DNA from: Rosa chinensis
Lineage: Eukaryota; Streptophyta; Magnoliopsida; Rosales; Rosaceae
DNA: 64,000 bases
Assembly (NCBI RefSeq): GCF_002994745.2
Contig: NC_037092.1
Coordinates: 85,908,398 to 85,972,397, forward strand
Reading direction: 5' to 3'
Positions 10,360 through 22,098 of the stretch are shown piece after piece; the stretch's first letter is position 1, and every line of letters starts with the position of its first letter. A model generated the notes under the pieces. The model was given only the letters and a program-made list of their open reading frames with translations. It was not told where the DNA came from and did no database searches. The position numbers and the translations under genes are program-made.

Positions 10360-11868
10360 GTAGCTCGTGTGACCACGTTACGGGCTACATAATCAAACAT
10401 TCGAAGACTTATTGAGTGATTGTGTATGACCCCTCTCTCTCTCTTTTTTTTTTTTTTTTTGAGCTAGGTTGGCCTGCGTATCTTATTGATACAATTTATG
10501 ACTTATCAAGCTTTCCACGTGACAACAGATCTTCACTGTCATTGGACTCCTAGTTAGAAGAGAGGAGTCCTAATTTTCAGTTACTTTTCTTCTAGGAAAA
10601 CAGCATTGGCGTGTAGAGTCATTTCCTTTTCTCCTCGTTTTCTTCCATATTTCGATTTGCACGAGGCGCCTTTCTCTTCAAGTGTCAGACCCTCGATCTA
10701 AGGAAAGAAGACTCATATCCTTTTAGATCTATTTGGCTTGAGAGACTCCATTTCTGCTCCCTTACTCTCTCAAGAAACAGATCATTTGCGATTTCTTCTA
10801 CGCTTGGTAAGCCTGGCAGATTGCACCATCTTTTGCTTGACCATCTCCATCCTTTGCTATCACTGTCTCTTTTCTTCTCTCTTCCCTTCTTTTTTCTTTT
10901 TGTTTTAATTCCTGCCATTGCTGTAATCTCATATTGGCCAACGCGATATCAGGTTACAAATGCGATTGCTTATTGCTGGTGTGATATTGTTGAGTCGCTG
11001 CCGTGGTTGACTCGTTGGATATCGCATGTTCTATTCTGGTGTTATCAATTCCGCTGTTGCAATCGCTCGTGGCTTTGGCTATATTAATTTACTGTTGTGA
11101 TTGATCTGCTGCTGAGATCAGATTTTGCTATTGTGCTTGATTTGCTACCACGTGCTTTGAAGAGTACACAATCTGTAGGTATTTCTTCCCATTCCCTAGC
11201 CTCATAACGCATCCTGATTTGCTTCTATCTTATTTTTTTTATTTATTATTATTTTTTTTTTCTTGGCTTGGCTTGGCTTGGCTACATGCACTCAATAATC
11301 CTGGTTTTTTTTTTTTTTGATTAGTTCTCTGCCTGATGTAACAATAGATTGATTTAGCATGAGTGACTTGATCTTTTGCTTTATGCGTGGAATTTTTTTT
11401 TTTGTTGGTGTGATTGCCATTGAACACGATAGAGCTTGCTGTTAGTTTGCTTGGTTTATCACGTAAGACATGCTTATTAGTTTGGTTAGGGCTATGTTGA
11501 TTCAATAGTTTCAACTTTAGCTTAACCCTTTGCTTGGTGTGTGATTATGAATTGGTTGAGTCATGGAGTGGCTTGGATTGTTATTATTATTATTTTTTTT
11601 TTTGCATTATGCGTGGAGTCTTACTGCTATGGTTGCAATGGAACATGATGTAGCTTGGTATCACATAGCTTAGTTCATCATGTAAATTGTGTCTGTTAGC
11701 TTGGATTGACCACGTTGGCTTTGCGATAAAAATTTTTTTTTGCTCGGCCTCTTGCTTGGCATGTAATAGTTGATTGATTCACAGTTGATTGTTTGTGAAT
11801 AGCGTGCTGTGATTCAATGGCTTGGCTTTCCCTTCTTTCTTTTTTTTTGTTAAGAAATACCTCATTGT
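10360..11868 (+). other. Probable 5' leader and introns of the antisense PMD gene
   Basis: T-rich DNA without a convincing coding frame precedes the plant-mobile-domain exon. It ends with a pyrimidine tract and TGTATGTGCAG (11864-11874), a good 3' splice site, so the leader is probably spliced. Within 11320-11810, two degenerate copies of about 240 bp follow each other. Shared words are GCTTTATGCGTGGA / GCATTATGCGTGGA, and TGCCATTGAACACGAT / TGCAATGGAACATGAT. Confidence 0.4.
11330..11810. repeat. Degenerate tandem duplication, unit about 240 bp
   Basis: Two adjacent copies share, in order, a T run, TTATGCGTGGA, a TGGTTGCAATGGAACA-like block, AGCTTGSTRT, a TTATCACGTAA-like block and TTGGSTTAG. 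They lie in the leader of the antisense gene. Confidence 0.45.
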
Positions 11869-11901
11869 ATGTGCAGATCCTTGTATCTTCCTAATCACAT
11901 C

Positions 11902-14900
11902 ATGGCTCCTGAGGTATGTAGTCTAGTCGATCATCATTTTGTGCTTGAGGATGGCCTTAAAAAGGAGTTTAGAGGCAATTTTGAAGCCTCCAGAGATGTC
12001 AGTCTTGAGCAGATTTCCAGGCTATTGATTGAGAGGAGGGATTATCCAACAGTCCCCATAAACTTTGAGTATCCCTGCGGTTTAGTTACAGGGTGGCCAC
12101 AATGGGTTGACAATGAGCTAAAAGACGAGGCTACGAGAATTAGACTTTCAGAGGCTGCTGTTCTTTCTTCTGTATTTATCTCTGCTCGTTATGATATTAA
12201 CAGGGATGTGGAGTCTCTTCGTCATGTAGTTCGAAGATGGAATCCTCACACGCATACCTTTGTTTGCGAGTGGGGAGAATTTACCCCTACTTTGGAGGAC
12301 GTCTTCAACATTATGAGACTTCCCATTGCCGGTTCAGTCAACCCCCTTGGTTTTGATTTTGACTCAGAGAAGTTGCAGGTTCTTGTAGAAGGGGCCTCCA
12401 GTGTCAAAGGATGTAAGCGCCGTTTCTCAAATTGGGTGAAGCATTTTTGGGGTGTTACTGAAAATGGGGTGTTTGTCCCAGGTAAAGGCTTTCATTCTGG
12501 TTGCCGCCTGGAAGCAATGCTATCTCTGTGGCTGACGAAATTTATCTTCATTGAGTTCTCTTATGAGTATATTGAAGAGCGTGTGTTTCCCTTGGCAATT
12601 GCAATAGTAGCCGGCAGTAGGTTTCCTTTGGGACCAATGTTTCTTGGTCACGTCTATCGTCTGGTTGACTACATCGTTGTTGACGAGTTGGAAAGCGTTG
12701 GTCAGTGTGGAGTTACTACTTTGGTTTCTACCACTTTTCTGCAAGTATTTATCTGGGAGCGGTTCAAAGGACTAAAGGTGGAGCCCCTGACCATGAGTCT
12801 CTCTTTGGAATTGTACAACAACGACAAGGAAGGCAGCAAGCAAGCACAGACTGAATATTTGCCGCCGGTACTCCCTCTGCTGTGTCATTGGTTCAAAAGG
12901 AGACAAGATAAGACTGTGTTTGCCCCGAGCATGTTAGATGATGTAAATAATTTCATTTGGCAACCCTATCTCCAGCCTTCTGAGTTTGAGACATTTTCGT
13001 TTTCTGGTAGAGAAGAGCAGTGTGCTACAGCTCTCGGTCGGGTTGGGCTCTACATGACTGTTTGCCCAAATTTGATCCCATCCATCAGTGAGGATAAGGA
13101 AGACCTGGATATTTTCCCTATTGTTTATTCTCCTGATAGAGTGATGTGGCAACTTGGTTGCCTTCAGGATGTTCCCTCACCTCCACCTCGCTCACTTAAC
13201 TCTAAGATCGCAAGCTTTTCTCATATGGAGCTTAGATGTGTACTTGATTTCTCTGGCAGAATTGCGGACTTCCCATCTCAGTTGCCAGGGAATGCTGCAA
13301 ATGCTAACGCTTCCCTTGCTTATAGTTGTTATTGGAGGGGGGTGTTGTGCAGGTTCAGGCTTTTTGTGGAAGTCGGCAGTCCTCAGCTGTTGGGACCTAT
13401 TACCAGCAGTAGGTTGGCTAGCCCCAAGGCTATACTGACTTATGTTGAAAAGCATAATCTCACCTATACAGAAGTGTACAGCGATGGTACTAGAAAGATT
13501 GTCGGCTATTTAAAGGGTTTTGAAGCTAAGAGGGTGAAGGGAGAGGGAAAGGAGTGCGATAAGAAGACGGGTGATAAGGGTGATGCAAAGGAACACAACA
13601 CTCAGAAGCCTATTCGGCGTTTCAAGCCCAAGGTGGATTTTGATAAGTTTATGCATACGACCCAACACGGAGTCAAATTGATGATTCCCCCAAGCATGCC
13701 GCTTCAAAAGAACAAGGAGGTAAAGAAGAAAAGATCCTCAACCTCCCGAGCAAGTGGTACTTCTCATGCAAAGCAAGCGAATGCTACAAGTTCTGAAGTG
13801 AAGAAAGGGGTGAAGAGGAAGGCCGGTGTAGATTTTGATGTCCCTCTTTGTCGAAGCAACCATGTAAAGTCTATGAGTTCTCCTTCTCCTTGTGGTCCTC
13901 TAGTTTATCTTGAGTTGTCTGAGTCTGATCACGGAGAGGATTCTCAAGGGGGTCCAACTGATTCTTCTAAAGAGGACCATACTAATTTTTCAAAAGAGGT
14001 ATCTGATCATCTGCCTGAAGTGCATCTCATAATTAATCAAGATGGTGATGATCAGGTTGTTTCTTCTTCTTCCTTCCCCCTTTTTTTTTTTTGTAACGAC
14101 TTCTCCCCTATTATTATTTTTTTTTTCAAAGGGAGCTAAAACTGCTTCTCTTTTGTAGGTTGTCGAAGATGAAGGCATGAGTGATGGTGATAACCAAGTG
14201 CGCAACATCCCTTTTTTGCTCATCTACTGCTCTCTCTCTGTTTTTTTTTATTGCCAAGATTCTTTTTTTTTCTTGAATTTGATGATGTTGCTTCTCCGCA
14301 GGCCATTGAAAACAGCAGTGTGAGCAATGACAATCAGGTATGTCCCAGCTATTCCTTTTCCTCTTTATTGTATTTGTCACATGCATGGAGATTCTTTGGC
14401 TCACAAAGTATATTCTTCTTAGGTTGATGTGGAATTCGAGCCTTTGCAGCATAGTCCGAGTGAGAGTGAAAATAATGATCAGGTAGCTTGCTTATTTGAA
14501 ACTGAAAGCTTGGATTATATATATATATTTTTTTTTTTTGCATCAGCGTGCTGATGTGTTTTTGAATTGGAGCTTTTGGCCTTTCATCTGCCTGCTGCCA
14601 TGTGTTGGGAACACTTTCATGTATGTTCATCAAATCTTTAGCTTAAGATAATAGTATGAAAGAGTAGATAAATGAGTAGTGACATGGAGATCGGATAGTT
14701 AAATAGGTTGATGTGTGTATCTGTATTGTAGTATGCATAATTATGCTTGCTAAACAACAAATGGGTATTTGAAAGGAATGAAATGCTTGGTGATTCAAAA
14801 TCAATGTTTGGTTACTATAACTGAAGAGTGAAAGTATCGTGTTTGTTTGCTAAATTGTTCGTGAAACAAGATAAGGAGATCATGTAGTCAAACAATGTAA

Positions 14901-15810
14901 CACATAAATTGATAACGTCTGTATTAGTTATGTGAAGTGTATGTCATGTAGTGCAGCAAGCATGACTTTTGTGTTAAGAATGGTGATAAAATGCCTGCAG
15001 CCTCGTGTGAAAAATGACATAAAAGTGATGAAAAGAATAGGAGGAAACGTATAATTGAAAGCTCAGAGAGATTATTTGCTGCCGGGAACAGCAATAGGAG
15101 TAGTACTTGTGAGAAAGTAAAAGAAATAAAGTGTGTTTCGAAAAATCATGAGTACTAAATAGTGTGAACAAATAAATTTGCAAGTAAGATGAGTTATAAT
15201 GAAGCAAGTTCTCAGGTAAAATAATGCATGTGTAACAAAATAGAAAAGAAAGAGAGCAAAATTGGAATGAGATACACCTTTTGCTATGATTCTGGTTATT
15301 TGCTTGGAGTAACAGATCAGGAAATCACTTCCTTCTCTTGAGGTATGTTGCATTACTCATGCGTCTGTTTTTGTGTCTGTTTTGATTTCTTTATCTTGCT
15401 TGCGAAGTGTGCTTGAGTATTGAGGACAGATTTTTTTTTTTTTTACAATCATGCAGCATGATATTGAAGCATTTATGCTTTTCCAGCCGTTGTAGTTTGT
15501 GATAATACTGCACTTGATACTGCCGCTGTTACATGAGTTTTGCCTCTTTGATATTGTGAAATGTGAAAGGCATGTAATATTTTGCAGAATCAGATATTTT
15601 CCTTTTCTTACGATTTCCTCCCCCTTTTTTTTTTAGGAGCAGGATCATCCTTCAGATGTTGGTAAGAGTAATGACGGGGTTGGTCATGACACGGCAGTAC
15701 ATGCCTTAGTTGAGTCTGATAAGCATGCTCCGGGGATTGATAAGATGACTATCATTCAGACTCAAAGCCTTGGCCCAAGCTTGCCTGCTAAAGGGTCAAC
15801 TAGTGAGTAG
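11902..15810 (+). CDS. Antisense plant mobile domain (PMD) gene inside the Gypsy element
   Basis: The main exon 11902-14055 encodes 718 residues. I chose MAPEVCS at 11902 because CAG at 11872-11874 looks like an acceptor; the frame is open back to 11869. Residues of about 100-400 carry the plant mobile domain (MAIN/MAIL-like): VVRRWNPHTHTFVCEWGEFT, then LEDVFNIMRLPIAGSVNPLG, and LSLWLTKFIF. The C-terminal third is Lys-rich and low in complexity, with possible nuclear signals (KKKRSS, KRKAG). Small phase-0 exons follow: 14159-14197, 14302-14337, 14423-14482, 15316-15342 and 15637-15810 (stop TAG). It runs opposite to gag-pol, between integrase and the 3' LTR. PMD proteins in Arabidopsis act in genome stability and silencing; a role here is inference. 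The late exons are the least sure. Confidence 0.72.
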
Positions 15811-15841
15811 GCGACCCATATGGACAACTTCATGATTCGAT

Positions 15842-16429
15842 TTGCTTCTAAAGGAGTCTGCTCTAGGCATGGCTGATGTTGCACCTGTATTAAGCGGAGA
15901 CACCGCTGATTTTGCGGGTATGAAAATTCCTTCAGAGTTAGCGGGTCCCTTGGCTAGATTTGCTGAGAGATATAGTGGTGGAGATATGTTTAACTTAATT
16001 GATCGAGACTATACTTCAAGGAAGAAGTGCGAGTTGATTAAAGAACTTGGCATGATGTTGTACAGCATGGAAGTTTGCTAGATAAAAGATGGGGAAGTGT
16101 TCCTTATTTGGAGATACGCTTGTCGTGATTTCATGGGGGCAGGTCTTAATGTTGGCTTCCTGCTGGATTCCTTAAAACAAGGTGCAAAGCACTTCTTTGG
16201 TTATATGATGAGGTTTGAAGGATCAGAGAACCAGTATGAGATGGTTTCACAAACCAAGAAGGAGATGGATTCACAAACCAAGAAGGAGCTTGCACGTCTT
16301 GAGGGAGAGTTGCGCAAGGCTCAAGATGATCTGAGTTTCAGTTTGCGTGACGTTCCTATGCCTGCTATGGAGTGTGTACTAGAATCTTCTTGGAAGGATG
16401 ATAGTCACTTCTTTCATTATTTATATTAG
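15842..16429 (+). pseudogene. Possible C-terminal part of the PMD gene, frame-broken
   Basis: Two plus-strand frames, 15842-16081 and 16097-16429, are separated by a stop and a frame change. The first has KIPSELAGPLARFAERYSGG, resembling the helical C-terminal region found in many retroelement PMD proteins. The second has GAGLNVGFLLDSLKQGAKHF and a coiled-coil-like stretch with a tandem repeat QTKKEMDSQTKKELARLEGE. They follow the stop at 15810 and are probably a decayed continuation, reached by a splice (GTGAGT at 15802). Function is unknown. Confidence 0.4.
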
Positions 16430-17017
16430 GATTTGGGTTTATACTGCTTTGTAGTATGAATGCAGCTTTTGCTTTAATTGAGCGTTCATGTATGGAAGCT
16501 CACTCAGTAGGACTAAACTTTGCAGCATGTATGAATACCTATCTTTATTTATCTTTAAGGTTTGTTCTGGTGATATTGCATGTTCTTGCTTGTCACTCTT
16601 TTTTTTTTTTTGAAAAGGTTGGAGCTAAATGAATAGCATTTCGTTTACTGCCGGAATTGTATTATTGCCTTACTGCTTAGGCTAGCGTTGACCCTTCCCT
16701 AAGTTTTATCCCCCCTTTTTTTTTTAGGCTCACGCTAGCCCCCTTGTATAGATTCACGAAGTCTTCAGTTAGAGCATCTCGGTTTTGGCAAATGAGGTAA
16801 GGCAATAGTGAATATATTTAGAAACACCTCTTCATTTCACATTGCAAGCTTCTTAATACAAATTTAGGCATCATCATGGTGACGTGCCTTACAAAAGCTT
16901 CTGAATGATAAAACAGAAGATGTGTCTTGCAATTGACTACAGAGATTGATAGAGGTTTTTTTTTTTTTTTTGAAAGGAAACTGAATGATAAGATAGGGGA
17001 CCTTCATGTATTAAGGT
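16430..17017. other. Noncoding T-rich spacer of the Gypsy element
   Basis: No coding frame is seen. Several T runs (16600, 16720, 16955) are present. The region lies between convergent ends of the antisense gene and the integrase. Confidence 0.5.
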
Positions 17018-18085
17018 CTAACAGTAGTAAGGCTTGAGCCATTTGCCATTGATAGGATCAGTCAGCCTACCGTTGTTAGCATGAACGAGGCAATAGTAAC
17101 CGCTGCTGTGAGACTCCTTAACGACAAATGGTCCTTCCCACTGAGCTGCAAACTTAGAAGGGCCAGGCATCTGTCTTCTTACCCAGTCAACGGTTCTAAG
17201 AACTAAATCCCCTTCTTTGAAGCTTCTCTCTTTGACTGTTCTATTGTAAGCTTTAGTCACTCTTTGCCGATACTCTTCTGCCCTTGCTTCTGCTTGTCTT
17301 CGCCTCACATCTGCTGCTTCAAGGTCCATCGTTATCCACTTAATACAAGATTCACCATCCCATTCCAGATCATTAACAGCTAGCACTCTAGCCGTCAGGA
17401 TCATAAGCTCTACTGGTAAAACTGCTTCAGATCCATAAACAAGGGAATATGGGGAAAACCCGATGGCACTTCTAGGTGAGGTGCGATAAGCCCACAAGGC
17501 ATCCGGTAGATGAGTGCTCCATCCTCCCTTGTATTCATGTACCATATTGCTTAAGATTCTGATGAGCGTCTTGTTTGTAGCTTCAGCTTGGTCGTTTCCT
17601 TGAGGATAATAAGGTGTTGATCTCATGTGCTTGATTCCATATCCCTTGAGTATTTTGCTTACTTCTTGATTGACGAAGGGTGTTCCATTGTCAGACACAA
17701 TTTTGTAAGGAATACCAAATCTGCAAACGATGTTCTCCCTTATGAAGTTTGAAATTGCAGCTCCCGTGGCCTTACGAAGTGGAACTGCCTCCACCCACTT
17801 GGTGAAAGACTCAGTTGCTGTGAGAATCCATATGAAGCCCCTAGAAGGTGGGTGAATGGTTCCCACCAAGTCCAACCACCAAGTGTGAAATGGCCAAGGT
17901 GTTTTCATGTCTTGTAACAACGTTGGTGGCTTGTGACTCAAGTTTCCGTGTGCTGGGCATGTGTGACACTTCTTGACCGTGTTATAGGCGTCTTCACGCA
18001 TGTTAGGCCAGTAGTATCCCAAGTCTAACAGCTGCCGGTAAAGCTTCTTTCTTCCTTGATGCTCTCCACATTCCCCAGCATGCAC
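17018..18085 (-). CDS. Gypsy integrase
   Basis: The frame of about 355 codons encodes the HHCC zinc-binding region (HAGECGEHQG, KKCHTC), then the catalytic core with the expected acidic residues (WLDLVG; SDNGTPF; a downstream Glu in NDQAEATNK), and a C-terminal region with GDLVLRTV and a final WLKPYYC before the stop. Integrase inserts the cDNA and makes the 5-bp TSD seen at the ends. The frame has no ATG and continues upstream (EPLRCLG.TEC) after a frameshift near 18140 from the RNase H frame. The core itself looks intact. Confidence 0.88.
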   Translation of the reverse strand: MHAGECGEHQGRKKLYRQLLDLGYYWPNMREDAYNTVKKCHTCPAHGNLSHKPPTLLQDMKTPWPFHTWWLDLVGTIHPPSRGFIWILTATESFTKWVEAVPLRKATGAAISNFIRENIVCRFGIPYKIVSDNGTPFVNQEVSKILKGYGIKHMRSTPYYPQGNDQAEATNKTLIRILSNMVHEYKGGWSTHLPDALWAYRTSPRSAIGFSPYSLVYGSEAVLPVELMILTARVLAVNDLEWDGESCIKWITMDLEAADVRRRQAEARAEEYRQRVTKAYNRTVKERSFKEGDLVLRTVDWVRRQMPGPSKFAAQWEGPFVVKESHSSGYYCLVHANNGRLTDPINGKWLKPYYC

Positions 18086-18145
18086 TTCTTGTAGAACTTG
18101 TTGACATTCAGTAGTCCCAAGGCATCTTAATGGCTCACCATTGAA

Positions 18146-19738
18146 TCATTTTCTATACAGCGTGCTCCCATCCACAAAATACCTTTTCACCATCTTCTTG
18201 ACCTTGTATGCATGCTTACGATTTTCCGGTAGTGTTTTACTTATGAGGTATTCCAAGTATGGTGACCTCCAATCTTCAGTAATTGCTGCTGTAAATCCTT
18301 CCTGCTCTGACAAAGTTGAGGAGCACTTAGAACATGAGAGTTGCGTCTCCGCTGCTTGTTTCTTCATGTCTGGCCAGTAATAACCTCTACGTTGCAACCT
18401 CCGGTATAAGCTGACCACCTGCTCAACCCCACAAGTGGCCTCATGTACTTCTTGCAATCTCCTCTGAGCTTCTTTTTCATCTACACAGCGGGCTAATACT
18501 CCTCCTGGAAGACGCTTGTACAACTCTCCAAATATCAAACTATAGTCTCCCAGTGTTCTGAGTCTATCTTCCTTGTCCAACTGAGCCATCTCGTCCTTGA
18601 CAAATTCCCGCCAATCTTTCTCACTTGATGGGTTTGAGAAAATCATAGCTTCTACACATGGCTTGTTGTTTTGGATTACAGTGATGTTGGGTTGCTCCCT
18701 TGTGAATGAAAGCTTGGAACCAAGGGTAGCTAAAGTGTCTGCATATCTGTTAGTGCTGCCAGGAATGTGCTCAAGAGTTATCTGCTCAAACTTCTTGATT
18801 AACTTTTCTGCCAAAGTCCTATAGGGTGCCAAGGTTACTTCTTTCACTGCAAAATCTCCCTTCAATTGGCTAATGACTAGGTTTGAATCCTCGATCACTC
18901 TGATTTTCTTGACTCTCAATTCATGTGCAGTTGCAAGTCCAGCAATAAAAGCTTCATATTCTGCCACATTATTAGTGCATGAGAAGTTTAGTTTGAACGA
19001 AAGGGGTTTGGCATGTCCCTTAGGGTCCACGAGTACAACTCTAGCTCCTCCTCCATTAGCCATGGCTGACTCGTCGAAGTGAAGAGTCCAAGGCTCCTCT
19101 TCTTCAACCACTGCTGTCATTCCAAGTAACTCTCTGAGTATGTCATGAGAAACATCAAATCCTTCTTCTTCTGGGAAGAGGGTGATCATGTCGATCACGG
19201 CTTGTCCCATAATAGCCCTTGGTGTCGTACATACAATGTCGAACTCAGACAACTGGAGCAGCCCTCTTGCTAACCGCCCTGATAGCACTGGTTTCGTCAG
19301 CAAATATCTGACCAAATCAGTCTTTACCATAAGTTGAAGCTTGTGGGCCAAAAAATAGTGACGTAATCTTTGTGCTACATAGACAAGTGCTAAACAAAGC
19401 CTTTCTGCCTTAGGGTAGCGTGTTTCAGCCCCTCTCAAAAGCTTGCTCACATTGTAAATAGGAAATTCTTCTCCAGCTTCACCATCCTGTGCTAATAATG
19501 CTCCCACTACTGCATTGGTGGAGGCCAAATACACTTTTAAGGGGACGCCTGGAGTTGGTGCTTTCATGGTTGGGAGCTTGGTGATGAGCTGCTGAACCTT
19601 CAAGTAAGCCTCCTTGCATTCAGCGTTCCACGTAAATTTGTTCGCTTTTTTCAACAGAGGTGTGAACGCTTGGGTTACAGCAGCTAAACCAGGTATGAAG
19701 CGTCTTATGTAAGACAATCTTCCTAAGAAACTCTTCAA
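18146..19738 (-). CDS. Gypsy RNase H, second (archaeal-type) RNase H and first zinc module
   Basis: This 530-codon open frame runs from the RT connection (FLGRLSYIRRFIPGLA) through RNase H (FTWNAECKEAY, RYPKAERLCLAL), then a second RNase H (WTLHFDESAMANGGG, NNVAEYEAFIAGL, LEHIPGSTNRYADTLA). It ends in a first HHCC-like module (LQEVHEATCG, YYWPDMK, LSCSKC). The dual RNase H is diagnostic of the TAT lineage. A second zinc module follows in the integrase frame. Frameshifts separate this frame from RT upstream and integrase downstream, so no single polyprotein can be made. Confidence 0.85.
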   Translation of the reverse strand: MKSFLGRLSYIRRFIPGLAAVTQAFTPLLKKANKFTWNAECKEAYLKVQQLITKLPTMKAPTPGVPLKVYLASTNAVVGALLAQDGEAGEEFPIYNVSKLLRGAETRYPKAERLCLALVYVAQRLRHYFLAHKLQLMVKTDLVRYLLTKPVLSGRLARGLLQLSEFDIVCTTPRAIMGQAVIDMITLFPEEEGFDVSHDILRELLGMTAVVEEEEPWTLHFDESAMANGGGARVVLVDPKGHAKPLSFKLNFSCTNNVAEYEAFIAGLATAHELRVKKIRVIEDSNLVISQLKGDFAVKEVTLAPYRTLAEKLIKKFEQITLEHIPGSTNRYADTLATLGSKLSFTREQPNITVIQNNKPCVEAMIFSNPSSEKDWREFVKDEMAQLDKEDRLRTLGDYSLIFGELYKRLPGGVLARCVDEKEAQRRLQEVHEATCGVEQVVSLYRRLQRRGYYWPDMKKQAAETQLSCSKCSSTLSEQEGFTAAITEDWRSPYLEYLISKTLPENRKHAYKVKKMVKRYFVDGSTLYRK

Positions 19739-19744
19739 TTCTTT

Positions 19745-20571
19745 CTGACTTGAGGGTGGTGGATGAGATGCAATGGCCGGATCTTGCTGGGATCAACGTA
19801 CATCAATGCCTCTACTATGCACCACAAAACCAAGAAACTTCGCCGAAGACACCCCAAATCCGCATTTTTTTGGATTCATCTTCAGCTTATATTCTCTACA
19901 TCTTTGTAGTACTTTCCTCAAGGTACCCTAATGCTCGCTTCTAGTCTTAGATTTCACCACCAGATCGTCGACATAATCCTCCACTTCTTTTCCCATCATG
20001 TCATGGAATACTGCCGTCATTGCCCTTTGATAGGTAGCGCCAGCGTTCTTCAACCAAATAGCATGACTGTATAGTAAAAATTTCCATATGGTGTGCGAAA
20101 AGCCGTCTTTTCACCGTCTCTGGTGGCCATTTTAATTTGGTTATAGCCGCTGAAACCATCCATGAATGATAGCATCCCATGGCCTGAGGTCGAATCTATG
20201 AGGACATCCATGTTTGGCAACGGGAATTCATCTTTAGGACATGCCTTATTCAAATCCCTAAAGTCAACACAAACTCGTATCTGACCGTTCTTTTTCTTTA
20301 CAGGAACAATATTTTCCAGCCAAGTAGGGTGCTTGATTGGCTTGATGAAACCAGAGGCTAAGAGTTTTTCAACCTCTTGCTTGATTTGCTGCTCATCATT
20401 GGGATGGTAATTTCTTCTTGGCTGCACCACTGGTTTCGCTCCTAACTGTACATTCAGAGTGTGACACACCAGATTCGGGTCTAATCCCGGCATCTCCTCA
20501 TAGCTCCAGGCAAAAACATCTTTATAGTCTCTTAATAAAGAGATGAGGCAGCCTCTTTCTTCAGGTGACAA
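19745..20571 (-). pseudogene. Gypsy reverse transcriptase, frame-broken
   Basis: The open part 20571-20050 encodes PGLDPNLVCHTLNV, FIKPIKHPTWLENIVPVKKK, RVCVDFRDLNKACPKD, then DGFSGYNQI and AFRTPYGNFYYTVM before a stop. The rest continues in another frame. The catalytic YVDD box (EVEDYVDDLVVKS) is at about 20005-19965, followed by CREYKLKMNPKKCGFGV. At least two frameshifts break it, one near 20050 and one near 19745. Enzymatic output from this copy is not expected. Confidence 0.85.
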
Positions 20572-20811
20572 ATAGGTGGAGATGGAAATATTTTTCTAAA
20601 CAGCGGGATAATCACTCAAGTTGACTTCTTCCATTTCTTCTGCCACAGCAGCACTTCCGTCCTGCATACACTTTGGCGCTGGCATTGCTTTTTGAAGGGG
20701 AAATCTCTCAGGTACCACGAAAGCCCCTACTGCCTCTTGAACTTGATCACACTCCATGGCACCTGCTGATTTGGGGCCTTCCCATAATGAACGGTTAGGC
20801 CCCGCATCCCG

Positions 20812-22098
20812 TCATAAGCGATATATGGTGCGGCCATCCGGCAGCACCACTCGAGAGTATTGAGGCTGCTGTGCTTGAGCATAGACGCTTTGTTGCCTCA
20901 CCAACATTGCAAGCTCGTTGTTGCTGAGATCTTGAATGTCAAGCCATAAGGGTAAAGGAGTGCCCGCGGCTTTAGATGGATTGCCTCCTTCTCCGTCAGT
21001 GAATTCATCATAAAATTGTGCCTCAGCGTGATGACTTTCTGACCGGTGGAACGGTACTTGATTTCCTGGCAACCTGACAGGCTTGAGTCCAATCCTCCCC
21101 TTAACACACTGGTGGTAAGTGGAAGGCACGAGCTTATGCTTGTTCAACCACGGGCGTCCCAGCAGCGCATGGTAACTAGTGTCAGCATCAACAACATAGA
21201 ATCTGGTAAGAGACTGAATTGGTCCAACCTTGAGGTTTAGTAGTATGTATCCCACAGCCTGCTCACTTCCATTAGCAAATCCGGTAATTGCCATGTTTGC
21301 CTTCACAATTTTAGTTAGAGAAACTCTAGCGGCATTGAGCACTTAAAGAGATATAATGTTCAAGGAAGTGCTTGTGTCTACCAAGGCTCTTCTCACGAAT
21401 ACACCATTGACTTGTGCTTCCAAATAGAGTGGCCTCCGGTGATCTGGATAAGAAACTTCCATATCTTTATCGGTAAACACAATAGCATTGTCACCTTCTA
21501 GTAAGCTCTTGCCCCTTTGTGTCTCAGTCCCGGCAGCAAAACATTGAGGGCCAAATGCTTCAGATACGTCCATCAGGGCTTCAGCAGCAGCTTGCCTAGG
21601 TTGGGGCCCATACTCTAGCTGATCAAAGAGTGACTTGAACTTGGGATTTTGCTGAAGAACTTGTGCAGCAGTAGGCTTAGTACGTTGCATCACATCAGTT
21701 TCCACAACGTCTTCTTCTACCTCAGTCATATGATAGACCTGATCCATTGTGTTCACAAAATTCTGACCACCATTAGCTCTCATTCGGCCTTCCACAGTTA
21801 GGCTGCACTCATCATGGGAGAACCATGGATTGTCATAGCCATATGCCCTGAAGTATTGTTGCCAAGAAGCTTGGTCAATGGGGCCTTGATATTTTCTTAA
21901 TGCCCAAGATCCATTATCCTGATGCATGGTATCATCTCCTACGCCAGTGATAACAGAACATACCCCTTTCCCATGCCGTTTTGGCAATGGATCATCATCT
22001 ATAGCTTGCTTCTTTGATGGGAGCTCGAGAGTACCTTCATCAATCTTTGCATGAAGGAACCTTCGCAACGTTTGACAGGCAGGGGTAGGATGTCCCAC
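20812..22098 (-). pseudogene. Gypsy gag end and aspartic protease, stop-interrupted
   Basis: The frame from 22098 begins GHPTPACQTLRRFLHAKIDE (end of gag) and runs to the protease core YLEAQVNGVFVRRALVDTST, then a stop at 21345-21343. It reopens in the same frame to 20812 with FYVVDADTSYHALLGRPWL, the conserved second half of the protease. The active site reads DTS where DTG is usual. The stop and the DTS change both argue for inactivity. Confidence 0.75.
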
